DNA of 64,000 nt, from the NCBI GenBank assembly GCA_035048495.1, contig CM068553.1, forward strand, positions 28,048,978 through 28,112,977, read 5' to 3'. The notes below the pieces were generated by a model that was not told where the DNA came from, searched no databases, and saw only the letters and a program-made list of their open reading frames with translations. The DNA is from Euptelea pleiosperma. Taxonomy: Eukaryota; Streptophyta; Magnoliopsida; Ranunculales; Eupteleaceae. The position numbers and the translations under genes are program-made. Shown here piece by piece: positions 20,414-31,600 of this stretch (position 1 is the stretch's first letter; every line of letters starts with the position of its first letter).

Positions 20414-22254
20414 CCATCCATAGTTATTTTCATGTTTGGCCAACAATCAGCTCTTTTTACCAAATATAGCTTGAACAAAAAGGTGTCATTTTCATCAGCT
20501 TCTCCAAAATAGCCAAAAAAATCTTGTAAAATGACCAAAATACCCTAAAACTTTTAGTAAAACTCAAGGGAGACATCCAAGAGACGTGGACACATGGCAC
20601 ACTCTTGGAGAAAACTGGCCGTATGGATGTTTGGCCAACCCTTTGGTGGACTCGGAGATAAAAATCAGCCTGATTGATGATTTCCAGCCGTTGGATTTCA
20701 GTATCCCTAAAAATGATCCAATTAGAGGGCTAGAAATCAACCCATGAAAAAATCAAATCCAACGGCTAAAAAAATCAATCAGATGATTTTCATCCTCTGT
20801 CCAACTAGGATGGGCCAAAAATCTATACAGTCAGGGGTCTCCAAGAGTGTGCCAGGTGGAACATGCAAGAAACTTTTGTTTTAATTTTTTTATACTAAAG
20901 GGTAAAATGGTAAAGGTCTCATAGCTAGGGAAATATAGCTAAGGAGATAGATTTGAGAGGAGTGCTTTTAGCTAATCTCCAAATATGCCTAAGAAGTTGG
21001 GGACACTGCTGGAGAGCCTTCTTCATGTTTTTTCACTTTCTTTTGAAGTGGCTAACTAATATGGATAGCTGTTGGAGATGCTCTTAGCTTGTCCATTCTT
21101 GCTTGGATTGGCTATCCCTTATGATTTTTGAGTTGAGTGACCCGATTGAGAACCTAGGCAGTCAAGCAAAATGATTTAAGACCCCTGTAACAATGACACA
21201 GGTGCAAGTGTCAGTGTCTAACACCAATACAATGTGTCTGACATGGCACATTCGAGAAGCCCGAAATGAAGACACTTCCTTACACTGTTACACATGTATT
21301 ATAGTATGTTATATTTTAATCAAAATCTATTAATGATAAAAAAAATGAGAAAAGCGAAGAAAACATTTCCATACACCATATAACTAACTTAATAAATGAT
21401 AACTAGATTTATAAGAGGGAAGGCTATGAAACAACTATTGTTGTGTTTAGCAACTTAATAAAGTAGTGTATGGAGGATGAAACAATCCAGCCCTCTTTTA
21501 AAACCATTCAAATAAAGGATAACATTGCCGTACATGTCAGTATGTGTTGACATGGTAAAAAACTGTACAAGTGCCACATCATTCTTACATAGTCTAAGGC
21601 AATGAAATTGCCCTAGAAAGTTGCTCAAACCTATTCATCAAGCCTATCAAGTCAGATTTGGCTCTGGCAACTAGACAGTGAACATGAGTAAGCAAGTACT
21701 CGAAGCTAAAACTGCATGTATGAGTGCCAGACTAACCACAGATAAGTGTTAGCCACTTAGCCCTCTTTCGAAATCATTTCTTTTTATAAAGAAATCAATA
21801 AATTAAAGGGTAACACTTCTACACGTTAGGATGTATGTTGCGACATGTCTAAACAGTAAAAAAAAACCTAAAAGTGCCATGTTGTTGCATAATTTAAGAC
21901 AATCTGAGTGTCTTAGACAGTTGCTCAAAACTATTCGTCAAGCCTGCCAAGTCAGATTTGGTTTGGGCTGCTAGATAGCGAACCTAGGTAAGTGATTCTT
22001 GAAGCTGCGGGGTAGACTTTGAGTCAGTAACTGTTATTCTACTACTAGATTCTGTTCTTGTCGCCGTCGTATTTTTCTTTTGTCTTTCTGAACTTTAGAC
22101 CAAATTATGCTGAGAGATTGATGGTGGTTGAGTTAATTCACTGATTCCTTCAAGTACTCAATGTGAAAATGTATCTGTTTTCTTTTGAAATTGTGGACTG
22201 CATCATGTTTCTGTGCTCATTTAGGAATAAATTCAACTCTGTACACCATTGCAG
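20414..22254 (+). other. Non-coding stretch before the COG6 exons (probable intron)
   Basis: No exon-like sequence was found. It contains a palindromic MITE-like module (about 20588-20862) and a pair of direct repeats, about 21480-21720 and 21755-22000, sharing 'AGCCCTCTTT' and 'AAGTCAGATTTGG' with similar spacing. If COG6 is intact, this belongs to the intron that also holds the whole retrotransposon nest. Confidence 0.6.
20588..20862. repeat. Palindromic MITE-like module, copy 1
   Basis: The ends are inverted copies (ACATGGCACACTCTTGGAG / CTCCAAGAGTGTGCCAGGT), with ATGGATGTTTGGCCAA on the left arm and GGGCCAAAAATCTATAC on the right. Related copies lie near 34685, 50741, 51600 and 57661. 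Confidence 0.7.
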
Positions 22255-22407
22255 ATGTGTGAGCAAGCAGCAGAGGCACACAAATCCAAAGGAGTAAATT
22301 ACTCATCGAGGAGAAGTAGAATAAGTGCTGATTCAGGCCCATTCGGTAGAGATTCATCATCAGTTGATGCAATTTTGACTAACAGCAGTTCCATTCCGTC
22401 CTCTCAG
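22255..22407 (+). CDS. COG6: COG6, penultimate exon (Golgi tethering complex subunit 6)
   Basis: A 153-bp, phase-0 exon bounded by TTGCAG| and |GTTAGT. It encodes MCEQAAEAHKSKGVNYSSRR...ILTNSSSIPSSQ, matching the variable linker that precedes the conserved C-terminus of plant COG6. COG6 is a subunit of lobe B of the conserved oligomeric Golgi complex, which tethers vesicles recycling within the Golgi. The exon ends in frame with the last exon at 23235. No further upstream COG6 exon is visible in the window, so the rest of the gene must lie left of position 1, beyond at least 22 kb of intron, unless this is a detached 3' fragment. Confidence 0.85.
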
Positions 22408-23234
22408 GTTAGTTACAGATTTTCCTGTCTTGTTTCCTCTACCCGTTATCGAATTTTAAAATGTTCTGAGTTGATGCTAAATTTCTTTATTAACAACGCT
22501 GATGCACTTAATGATTGATACGTGTTTCTCTTGTGAGAACATCAGTACTTGTAGATCGTAAGGACAGTCTACCGACAGGCAACAGCCCAGCAGTACGTGA
22601 CCACATGACATGCACAGGACTACCATTTGATGGGGTCCACTACTGGAAAATATCCAAAGCCAAAATTCGTCTCCATTGGATAACTATAACCATCTACTCT
22701 ATTAACTTCTTCTGTCTGGACTGTTCGTCATCTTCTTTTGTCCGTCCAAAAGAATGTGATAGGACAGATGGCTATGACTAACCGATTGGGTAACTTATTG
22801 TGTAGATTTTATGCAGGAACAAGCATTGAGTGGGCCTCATGTCCCCCCCTGTATGTGTTTACCTTTGCTCTATGCCATTAGTAGACTGTCCATATGGTCT
22901 AATTTTCAAGTACTGGTTCTTTTGGCTGTCCAAAGAACATAATAGAAAGATGGCTAGGATTATCCAATTGGGTGACTTATGGTGTATAGTTTATTGGGGA
23001 CAACCAATGAATGGGCCCCACATGCCCCCTGCATGCGTGCACCTGTTCTCTAGGTCGTTAGTAGACTGTCCTTATGGTCTACTTTTCAAGTACCTTAAAT
23101 TTTCTCTTCTCCTTGTTTTGTGTTTTTCATGGAAAAGATCTATTGGGCTTTTCCGCCAAATTTGTGCAAGTCTTCCATTTTGAATCTGCCTCTTCTTTGC
23201 TGATATTGTGTTTTGTCCGTATGGATGCATGCAG
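22408..23234 (+). other. Last COG6 intron, with a duplicated block
   Basis: The 827-bp intron has GT...AG ends. A block near 22750-22920 (GGGTAACTTATTGTGTAGA, GTAGACTGTCCATATGGTCT, TTTTCAAGTAC) recurs in diverged form near 22930-23093, about 180 bp downstream in the same orientation. Confidence 0.7.
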
Positions 23235-23759
23235 AATAGTGAAATGCCCTCCAAGATCTTCCTCATCAACTGCTTGTCTGCCATCCAGCAGCCATTGCTG
23301 GGACATGATGTTGCTGCGGAATATGAGAGGAATCTTGGATCCATGATCGAGAAACATGTAAACGTTCTCGTGGAAAAAGAGGTAGACACCATCCTAAGAA
23401 GATGTGGTTTGTTAAACAAGGTATCTCACATCCAGAATTTGGTCAACAAAGAGGAAGACAGTGATACGATCATGAGTTTGCCATTAGCGGAGGTAGAGGA
23501 CATGTCTCCAGCCTCACTTTCAGAGTGCTTGAAGGCTTTCTTTGGACTCGTGTTAGGAAGTGAAGGTTCCCTGCCAGAATTTGAGCTGATGCAGGTTCCT
23601 CGGCTGCGTTCAGAGACTTGCATTCGCGTGGCAAGGTCACTTGCAGAAGCTTACGAGCTTGTTTACAAGGCGATCATGGATCCCAAGAGCTGTTATCCAG
23701 ACCCCAAGTCCTTGGCAAGGCATCCACCGGATCAGATAAGGACCATCTTGGGGATTTGA
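23235..23759 (+). CDS. COG6: COG6, last coding exon
   Basis: A 525-bp exon (174 codons plus TGA), with acceptor ATGCAG| before AAT. It encodes the conserved COG6 C-terminal domain: NSEMPSKIFLINCLSAIQQP, a helix-rich segment with MIEKHVNVLVEKEVDTILRR, ASLSECLKAFFGLVLGSEGS, LPEFELMQVPRLRSETCIRV and the invariant tail YPDPKSLARHPPDQIRTILG-I. No disruption is seen and both splice phases agree, which supports a working gene rather than a relic. Together with the previous exon it gives about 225 residues, roughly the C-terminal third of the usual protein of about 680-700 residues. Confidence 0.93.
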   Translation, partial: NSEMPSKIFLINCLSAIQQPLLGHDVAAEYERNLGSMIEKHVNVLVEKEVDTILRRCGLLNKVSHIQNLVNKEEDSDTIMSLPLAEVEDMSPASLSECLKAFFGLVLGSEGSLPEFELMQVPRLRSETCIRVARSLAEAYELVYKAIMDPKSCYPDPKSLARHPPDQIRTILGI

Positions 23760-23950
23760 AGATCCATATAAACACTGTTTCTTACTTTATGGAACTACAC
23801 GTTCTTGTTTGATCCGATGAACAAAGTGAAAGTTGTTGTTTGTTCATTTTGACATATTTGCTGACGTCTTCTGTAATAAGAAGCTTATTGTGCTTTAAAG
23901 TTTAAATTAGTGATTCATACATTCGTTACCCTTAATAATAAAATTTAATC
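23760..23950 (+). terminator. COG6 3' UTR with polyadenylation signal
   Basis: An AT-rich 3' UTR after the TGA. AATAATAAAATTTAAT near 23934-23949 contains a canonical AATAAA, about 180 bp past the stop. Confidence 0.5.
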
Positions 23951-25060
23951 CCGAGAACTGGACAAACACAACTACTACTGCGGGGCTGTTGTGTTCTTTC
24001 AATCAGTAGGGCAGTGAAAATGTGTGGGTGTGGGGGCACAAGTGCACTGTGGATCAGAGAAACTGAAAATTCTTAACTGATCGCCATCAGACACGATGGG
24101 CTACCTACAGGGAATGTGCAATTGTGGGTCTTTGCTGATGTGCATTGGGGGTGTCACTTGTTAGATTGGTATGGCTGTTGGATCTCATTACCTACCTACA
24201 GTTACAATAGGGACTAAGCCTCGCACTACCCAAGAAAATGAGGGCTGTTTACTTGCATTAATATTTGGAATCTGTGATGCAGTAACTTTTTCAAAATCAT
24301 CAAGATCTTCTTAGATGTCATATTTCTGTTTGAAGACTGGATGGTATGTACTCTCAAATGGATCTGCCCATTTTTACAAGTGACCCGGCTGTATTTCATG
24401 GAAAAAGAGAAAGGTATAGGACGATTACCCTCTCAAATATATATATATATATTTTAAGCGTGTATGTATCATTAAAAGGGGAAAACCCCCAAAGAAAAAC
24501 AATGATATCGGGAACCAACTCCTGGAAACAGGAGAGAATTTCCTCGTCATTGAAAAAGAAGGGAAACAGAAGCTCAAATGTACAAAAAAAAGCTCACATT
24601 CAAGGTCATCTCAGGGATGTCTTCCTCTTTGCCTTCAAAGATACTTTTGTTCATATAAGAAGTCACATTTCCTTGTGAAGGACTCCTCCGACACACCTTG
24701 GAAAAGACTCCAAACATGCCGTAAAATCACATAAGACACGGAATAATGCAAAAAAAAGTTTGCCAGATAGCCATAAATTAATCAGGCAAGAACACTGATC
24801 ACTTTGTACGTGATGAAATGAAAGCACACATGAGAGAGAGAGAGGGAGAGAAGAAATTGTGGGCAAGTAGGACAAACAAAAAGCGTGGGACCACCACAAC
24901 CTAGGAAATAAAACAGCTGATATGGTGGTGCAGTGTTGAACTCTGTGTGTTTCTTTTTGATTGGGCATAGACTATAGAGACTTTTTCAAATGGGTTTGTG
25001 AGTATGGTCCACGGTCACACCCATGACTCTTAACACACCCCAAAATCAGAATCAGAGAGA
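23951..25060. other. Intergenic spacer between COG6 and the WAT1-related gene
   Basis: No gene is seen. There is a short (AT)n run near 24439-24455 followed by text resembling the 3' end of a LINE (GTATCATTAAAAGGGG...), and a GA run near 24833-24850. Open frames of 101-110 codons here have no recognisable features. Confidence 0.5.
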
Positions 25061-25062
25061 AG

Positions 25063-25073
25063 GAAATATATAG
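25063..25073 (+). promoter_or_regulatory. Possible TATA element of the WAT1-related gene
   Basis: An AAATATATAG-like box about 180 bp before the ATG, followed by a CAC trinucleotide run (about 25084-25108) in the likely 5' UTR. The assignment rests on sequence and distance only. Confidence 0.3.
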
Positions 25074-25249
25074 AAGAAGAGGGGCACCACCACCACCACC
25101 ACCACCAAGGAGGGAGGAGGGTTTCGTTGCTTAGAGAGGAAGGATCCGATGACGCAACCAAGTAACAACTAACAACCCTAACTAGACATCACAACCAGAA
25201 AAAATTTCTCTTTAATAATTCTGATTTCTGAGAATTGGGTTGAATTGAA

Positions 25250-25629
25250 ATGAGGATGAGCGGAGGAGAGAGAGAACGTGAAGCATTGAGGGCGCATGGA
25301 GCGTTGGCGATGGTACAGTTGTTCTACGGTGGCTACCATGTCATCACCAAGTTGGCTCTCAACGTTGGCATGAACCAGTTGGTCTTCTGTGTCTTTCGAG
25401 ATCTCCTTGCCCTCCTCATCCTCGCTCCCCTCGCTTATTTCCGTGAGAGAAGGCTTCGACTCCCCTTAACCACAAGCCTTCTCATCTCTTTCTTCTTTCT
25501 TGGCTTAACTGGGATTTTTGGTAACCAGCTTTTATTCCTAATCGGTCTTTCTTACACAAATCCAACTTATGCTGCTGCCACTCAGCCTGCAATTCCAGTC
25601 TTCACGTTTCTCTTGGCTGCAATCATGGG
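25250..25629 (+). CDS. WAT1-related gene, exon 1
   Basis: Encodes residues 1-126 plus two bases of codon 127 (ATGGG|GTCAGT donor). It covers the first EamA repeat from [17 protein letters not shown] to [11 protein letters not shown] second in-frame ATG lies two codons downstream. Confidence 0.93.
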
Positions 25630-28600
25630 GTCAGTCAGTCAGTCACTATTTCTTTCTTTTTTCTCTGATTCATTCATCCTCATTTTTAACATATCTTTTG
25701 CCCATGCAGTACAGAAACTGTTAATTTGCTCAAAATTGAAGGCCAGCTCAAGGTTGGAGGCACATTCATCTGTGTTTCTGGTGCCATTTTTATGGTTTTG
25801 TTTAGGGGTCCAGCTGTATTTGGGTACAGTGAATTTGAACTCACAGCGCAAAGCGAGATAAGTGCCAAGGCCCAACCAGAACCTGCTGGATTGTTAATAT
25901 CTAGTTTGATGGAGTTTGGGCTCGAACGCTGGCACATTGGTGTTTTGTGCTTAATAGGGAACTGTATGTGCATGGCAGCTTATCTAGCCATACAGGTATA
26001 TATATGGAGTAGATTGAACTGTATGTTACTATCTTATGTGTCTGTTAGTTAATGAAGATGAACGTCAGAATTAGAACATACAACAGACTTTTAGGACGTA
26101 TGTTAGAAGAGGACTCTATAATATCGCACACATCCTGGTTTACTTAACTGATTGATTTTTGATGAATGGTGTGATCATGCTCAGGATGGGATACTCTTGG
26201 TTCAACTGGTGAACTAGTTCAAGACTGAAGAGTGGTCCATTTGTTTTCTGTTTTTCTATTAAGGCATTCCGTTTAGATTTAAGGCAGAGTAGCTTATTCT
26301 TGAAAAAAATAAACTGCATCACACACTTAATTTACTGCAAGTACTTGGTTAGACAGGGATACTGTCTTCACAGATTTTCTTGGAAAATGGCCTGTGATGA
26401 ATTTAGTGAATGTCCATGCATTATGTCCCGTGATCTTTTACTTTGAAGAATTATTTATCGTCTTTGGTGGTGTTAAGCTTAGGAGTGTGAAAGAAATTAA
26501 CAGCTTCATGCTCTGTAAGCCTATATTTACTCAACGGCATCAGGGTACTTGTTGCTAGATTTCATTACTCATTGCTTATTAAAAAATTTAATGCTTAGTT
26601 ATGTTTACGAAATAATACTAGTTTTTGTGACAAACTATAAATACAAATTTTTAGTTACTTAATTTTCTGGAATGAGTTGACCCTATGTTTTGTCCCGGTA
26701 TCTTACTCGAACGAGATGTCTCAACTGAGACGGAACAATACAACCTTTTTTTTTTTTTTTGATAAGTATAAAAATTATCATTAAAACCGAAACATTTACA
26801 GAATGATTAGTTAAATAGGTTGAGTTAACCTACTTTAACTACCACGAGGCAAACAACACTAGGAAAAGCTGAAAAAACTGAAAAAATTACAATAAAGTCA
26901 AACATCTCTCGAGCATAAAAGTTCCCACCGACAAACGAAATCTTCGAAGAGTAGTCCTCTACTTTCGCTGGATAACTTGGACCACACAAATAAACTCCCC
27001 TTTATAAACAACACAATAGACGCCACCTCCAGACTCTTTCCTTCAAAAACTCTCCGATTACGTTCCTTCTAGAGGCCCCATGCAATCGCTAGAGGTAGCA
27101 TCCGCCACAAAATTCGTCCTCTAGTTGAAAAAGTTTTAACCTTCCTACTAGTCAGTATTTCCCTCAAAGACCTCGGCATAACCCACTGCATCCCGAACTC
27201 CGATAGGAAGGATAACCAAACCTCCCTAGCTACGTCACAATGTATCAAAAGATGATTAGCTGATTCTCCGTGATGTTTACACATGGAACAGTAGTCAATA
27301 ATCATGATTCCTCTTTTTCTCAACTTATCAATAGTTAGGATTTTCTCCAGCGATGCCTCCCAAACAAAGAATGCAACCTTAGTCGGGATTTTGGATTTCC
27401 AGACCAATACATCTGGGTAGCTAATACCATCTGAAAACTGTAACACTTCATAAAAAGAACTCACCGTAAACGTCCCACCTTTGGTCCAAACCCACTGATG
27501 TTTGTCCTAATTACGTAACCTCAATTGAATTTCTTGCAAACGACTGAGCATTCTGGCCATAGGTTCAATCTCCCAGTCATTAAGGTTACGCATGAATCCG
27601 AAATTCTAAACCATAGATTCCCCTTCCCTCGTATAACAGTCCTTGATAGACCAAAAGTTTCTAACGGAAAGGCTATAGAGATCCGGGTACTCCGTCTTAA
27701 AAGAAACATCACCACACCATATATCCTCCCATAATCTAATTTTGTTACCTGCTCCGGCACTAAACCGAATGCATCTCGAAAAAGTCTCCAAGATTTTCAT
27801 AATGCCCCTCCAAATACTGCAACCATATGTGCCTCGAGCCATTCCACTCATCCACCCAAAAATCATTGTGACGTACTTTCCTACAATTATACTCCTCCAC
27901 AAACTGATAGTTTCTTCCCCAAATCTCCAAAGCCACTTGCCCAATAGAGCTTGATTCATGGCTCTAATACTTTTAACCCCTAGACCGCCTTTCTCCTTAG
28001 CTTTACACACAGAATTCCAATCTACCAAATGGAATTTATGTGCTTCTAGCGTGTCGTTCTACAAAAAATTTCTCATTATCTTTTCAAAGATTTGAACCAC
28101 TTTACCCGGAACTGTGAATAACGACATGTAATAAATAGGCAAGCTAGATAGAACACTCTTAATCAAGATCAGCCTGCCCCCTTTAGAGAGATATCTTGCT
28201 TTCCATACTGCCAATCTTTTGTCAAAACATTCAATCACCGGATCCCACAAAGCCTTGAATCTATATGCCTTAGATCTGAAAGACAAACCTAAAAATACAT
28301 TGACTCAGAACTTTTGATTAGGATGGGGTCATTGGGGGCATGCATGGTCATTAAATGCAAGCTGATAGACTGTAAATTTATCTTTTCTTATGCTTTAGTC
28401 ACATGAGTATTTTGGTTTGCCTTAGATTTCTTTCAACAGTGAGTTATGTCTTAGAGTTCTATTTTTTTCGTGGTTTCTTTGGGTGGAAAATCTGATGATG
28501 CGGATGACGAAGTTGATAATGATGATGTTGTCTGGTCAGTTGATCTTCCGCTCTATACCTTAATAGATCTCCTCTTTAGGATCTGCAAAAGAAAGCCCAA

Positions 28601-31600
28601 TTGGTTCCTGCAACGACATTGAGTGAAGTTTTTGTAGGGTAGTGGAGAGAAAATTCAAAGGGTTTGGACCCCTTACTTGGAGGGTGGTACTTCTATTTAT
28701 AACATTGCTTGATCTTACCTTGAGCTGACACTTAATGTGTTAGGTTTTGGCAGTTGAACTGCTTGCATGGTTGAGTGCATGGTTGTGACTGATAGTTCCC
28801 TACTTGAGGTAATGATTGAACAAGGCCATTCTTTCTCTCTGGGTTGCCTTAGAGAAAGCAAACATGTTGTGGCCAAGCTACCTTGGTAGTAACTCAATTA
28901 GCTTCTCCAAGCTTCTGCTCGATGTATCCAAGCTTTAAAATATCGTTTCGTCTCGTTGTCTAGGTAAACTGACGGATTGAGACGCCTTGACTGGGACAAA
29001 AACGAGATGGAATGAGACAAGGAAAAGAACATTATATATCTCAACTAGATTAAACTATTTTTAGTGCTTATTTAGGCTAGAAAATTTTCTTTTAGCATTT
29101 ATATTATAAAATACACATATACCATAAAAAGAAGCTTCTAAACAAAATTTAGTACTTAAATTAAGCTATTTGCATGAGACATACATTCTCCTATATATCG
29201 TCTCAGTACACTACCAGAATGAGATGTCTCGACCGAGATGGAACGAGATGAAACGTGATTTTGAACTATGGCTGTATCTTCTTAATTTATCCCAAGCCTT
29301 GAGTAGTTGGTTAAATGGGCTTCAGTTGGTGGGGTAATTCTGAGTACAACTAACATTAGACCGGCCTATCTAATTAGCTCTCTTGAATTGAACTCGTATA
29401 AACTTCAGTTTTCAATATCACCAAGGATTGGCATGTTGGTTGGATCGTTAATTGGGTGCTTTATTTTTGATAAGTATACAAAATGTATTATAAAAAAGGC
29501 AAAAGCCGAAACGAACTACAAGGAACCCAGCATTAGAGGTCAAGATGACCTACTACAATTTGAGTCCAAAAAAGGAAGGAAAGATGCCTAGAAAAAACAA
29601 AATGCTCACATCATTCTTCCTTAGAACACAAAAGACCCCAACGAAAAACGAAATCTTCAAAGAAAAGCCCTCTGCACTCCCGGAACACCTTAGACCACAA
29701 AAACATACTTTAATACTAAGGATAATATATTGCATGTCTTGACTTTTTCCTTCGAAAGTTCTCTGGTTTCTCTCCCTCCAAAGACCCCAAATAATCGCAA
29801 AAGGTAACATCCGCCAAAGAATCTTCCTTCTAGAGGAAAATGCTAAAGATTGCCAACTGAAGAGGAAATCCATGATTGAACCCGACATCACCCAACACAT
29901 CCTGAACTCCATAAAGAAGAAAGACTAGACCTCCCTAACTATATCACGATGTAAAAGTAGATGGTTGACAGATTCCCCATGCTTCTTGCATATAATACAA
30001 TAGTCAATGATAATAATCTTTCTAGATCTCGAATGATCAACTGTCAAAATCTTTTCCAACGATACTAACTAAGCAAAGTATGCAATCTTGGTCGGAACTT
30101 TGGATCTCCAAACCACGGAGACTGGAAATCTGACATCTGTAGAATCATCTAAGCCCTCATAGAAAGAACGAACCGAGAACGTGCCACCTTTTGACCATTT
30201 CCACAATTGCTTATCTTGAGCCGATGTCAAATTTTGCAGTCGTTTATCAGTCTAGGCAGGCTCAGTCTCCCAATCATTGAGAATTCTCCTAAAACCAAAG
30301 TTCCACCCCACCAACTCCCTTCCACATAGGCACAATCATGGATTGACCACGTCTTTGTCATAGAGAGAGCAAATAGAATTGGAAACTCATTTCTGAAGGA
30401 TGTATCCCCGCACCAAGTATCCTCCCAAAATCTAATTTTGTTTCTTGCCCCTACTTCAAACCTTACACCCCTGGAGAAATCTATTGAAACTTTCAAGATC
30501 CCCTTCCAAACACTACATCCATACGAAGAACGAGCCTCCCTGCTTTCCCACTTAAACATGAACACCCTATACTTTCCCGCTATGACCCTCCTCTATAGAC
30601 TATCTATCTCCACACCGAACCTCCATAGCCACTTACCAAAAAGAGCCTGATTCATCACTTTAACATTCTTGATCCCTAAGCCCCTTTTAGCCTTTGGACT
30701 ACATACTATTTTCCATGCCACCAAATGAAACTTATGTGTCCCTTCTCTATAATGCCACACTTATCTTTCCAAAATACTCGAAACTGTGTATAACAACGTG
30801 TAGTAAATAGCCAAGCTGGATAGAGTGCTTTTAATCAACATCAATTTGCCTCCTTTTTGAAAGGTATCTCGTCTTCCATATTGCTAACCTCTTCTCAAAA
30901 CGCTCAATTACAGGCTCCCAAATTGCCTCGGATCTGTAATTAGCCCCCAAAGGAAGACCCAGGTATGTAGTTGGCAAACTGTCAATACTACACCCCGCAA
31001 TATCTGTCAAGATCGTAATATTCGCCACTATCCCCACACTATACACCTTACTCTTGGTCAAATTAACTCGCAATCCTGACACCGCCTCAAAACATACCAG
31101 AAGACCTCTAAGGAACTTTATCTATGCAACTGAAGTCCCAAGAAAAACCTAAGTATTATCCGCAAACTGGAGGTGAAAGACTACTGGAGCTCCTAGAGCA
31201 GACTGAAACCCTCTAATTCTTCGATACTCATAGCTCTTGAGATCATTCTCCCCAAAGCCTCCACTACAAAAATGAATAAGAACAGGGATAACGGATCCCC
31301 ATGTCCCAACCCGCTAGAACTCTTAAAATACCCAACAGGAGATCTATTCACTAAAATAGAGAATGCGGCAGACGAAATGCATTTCCTAATCCACATTCTC
31401 CATTTGTCACTGAAACCCATCCTGAGAAGCATATAATCTAGAAAACTCCAATCCATATGATCAAAAGCATTCTCCATGTTAATCTTACAAACAATGCCAG
31501 GCTCCCCTATCTTATTTCTAGAATCAATGCACTCATTTGCTATAAGAACTCCATCCCATATTTGACGACCCCTTACAAAAGCCTCTTGAGTCGATGAAAT

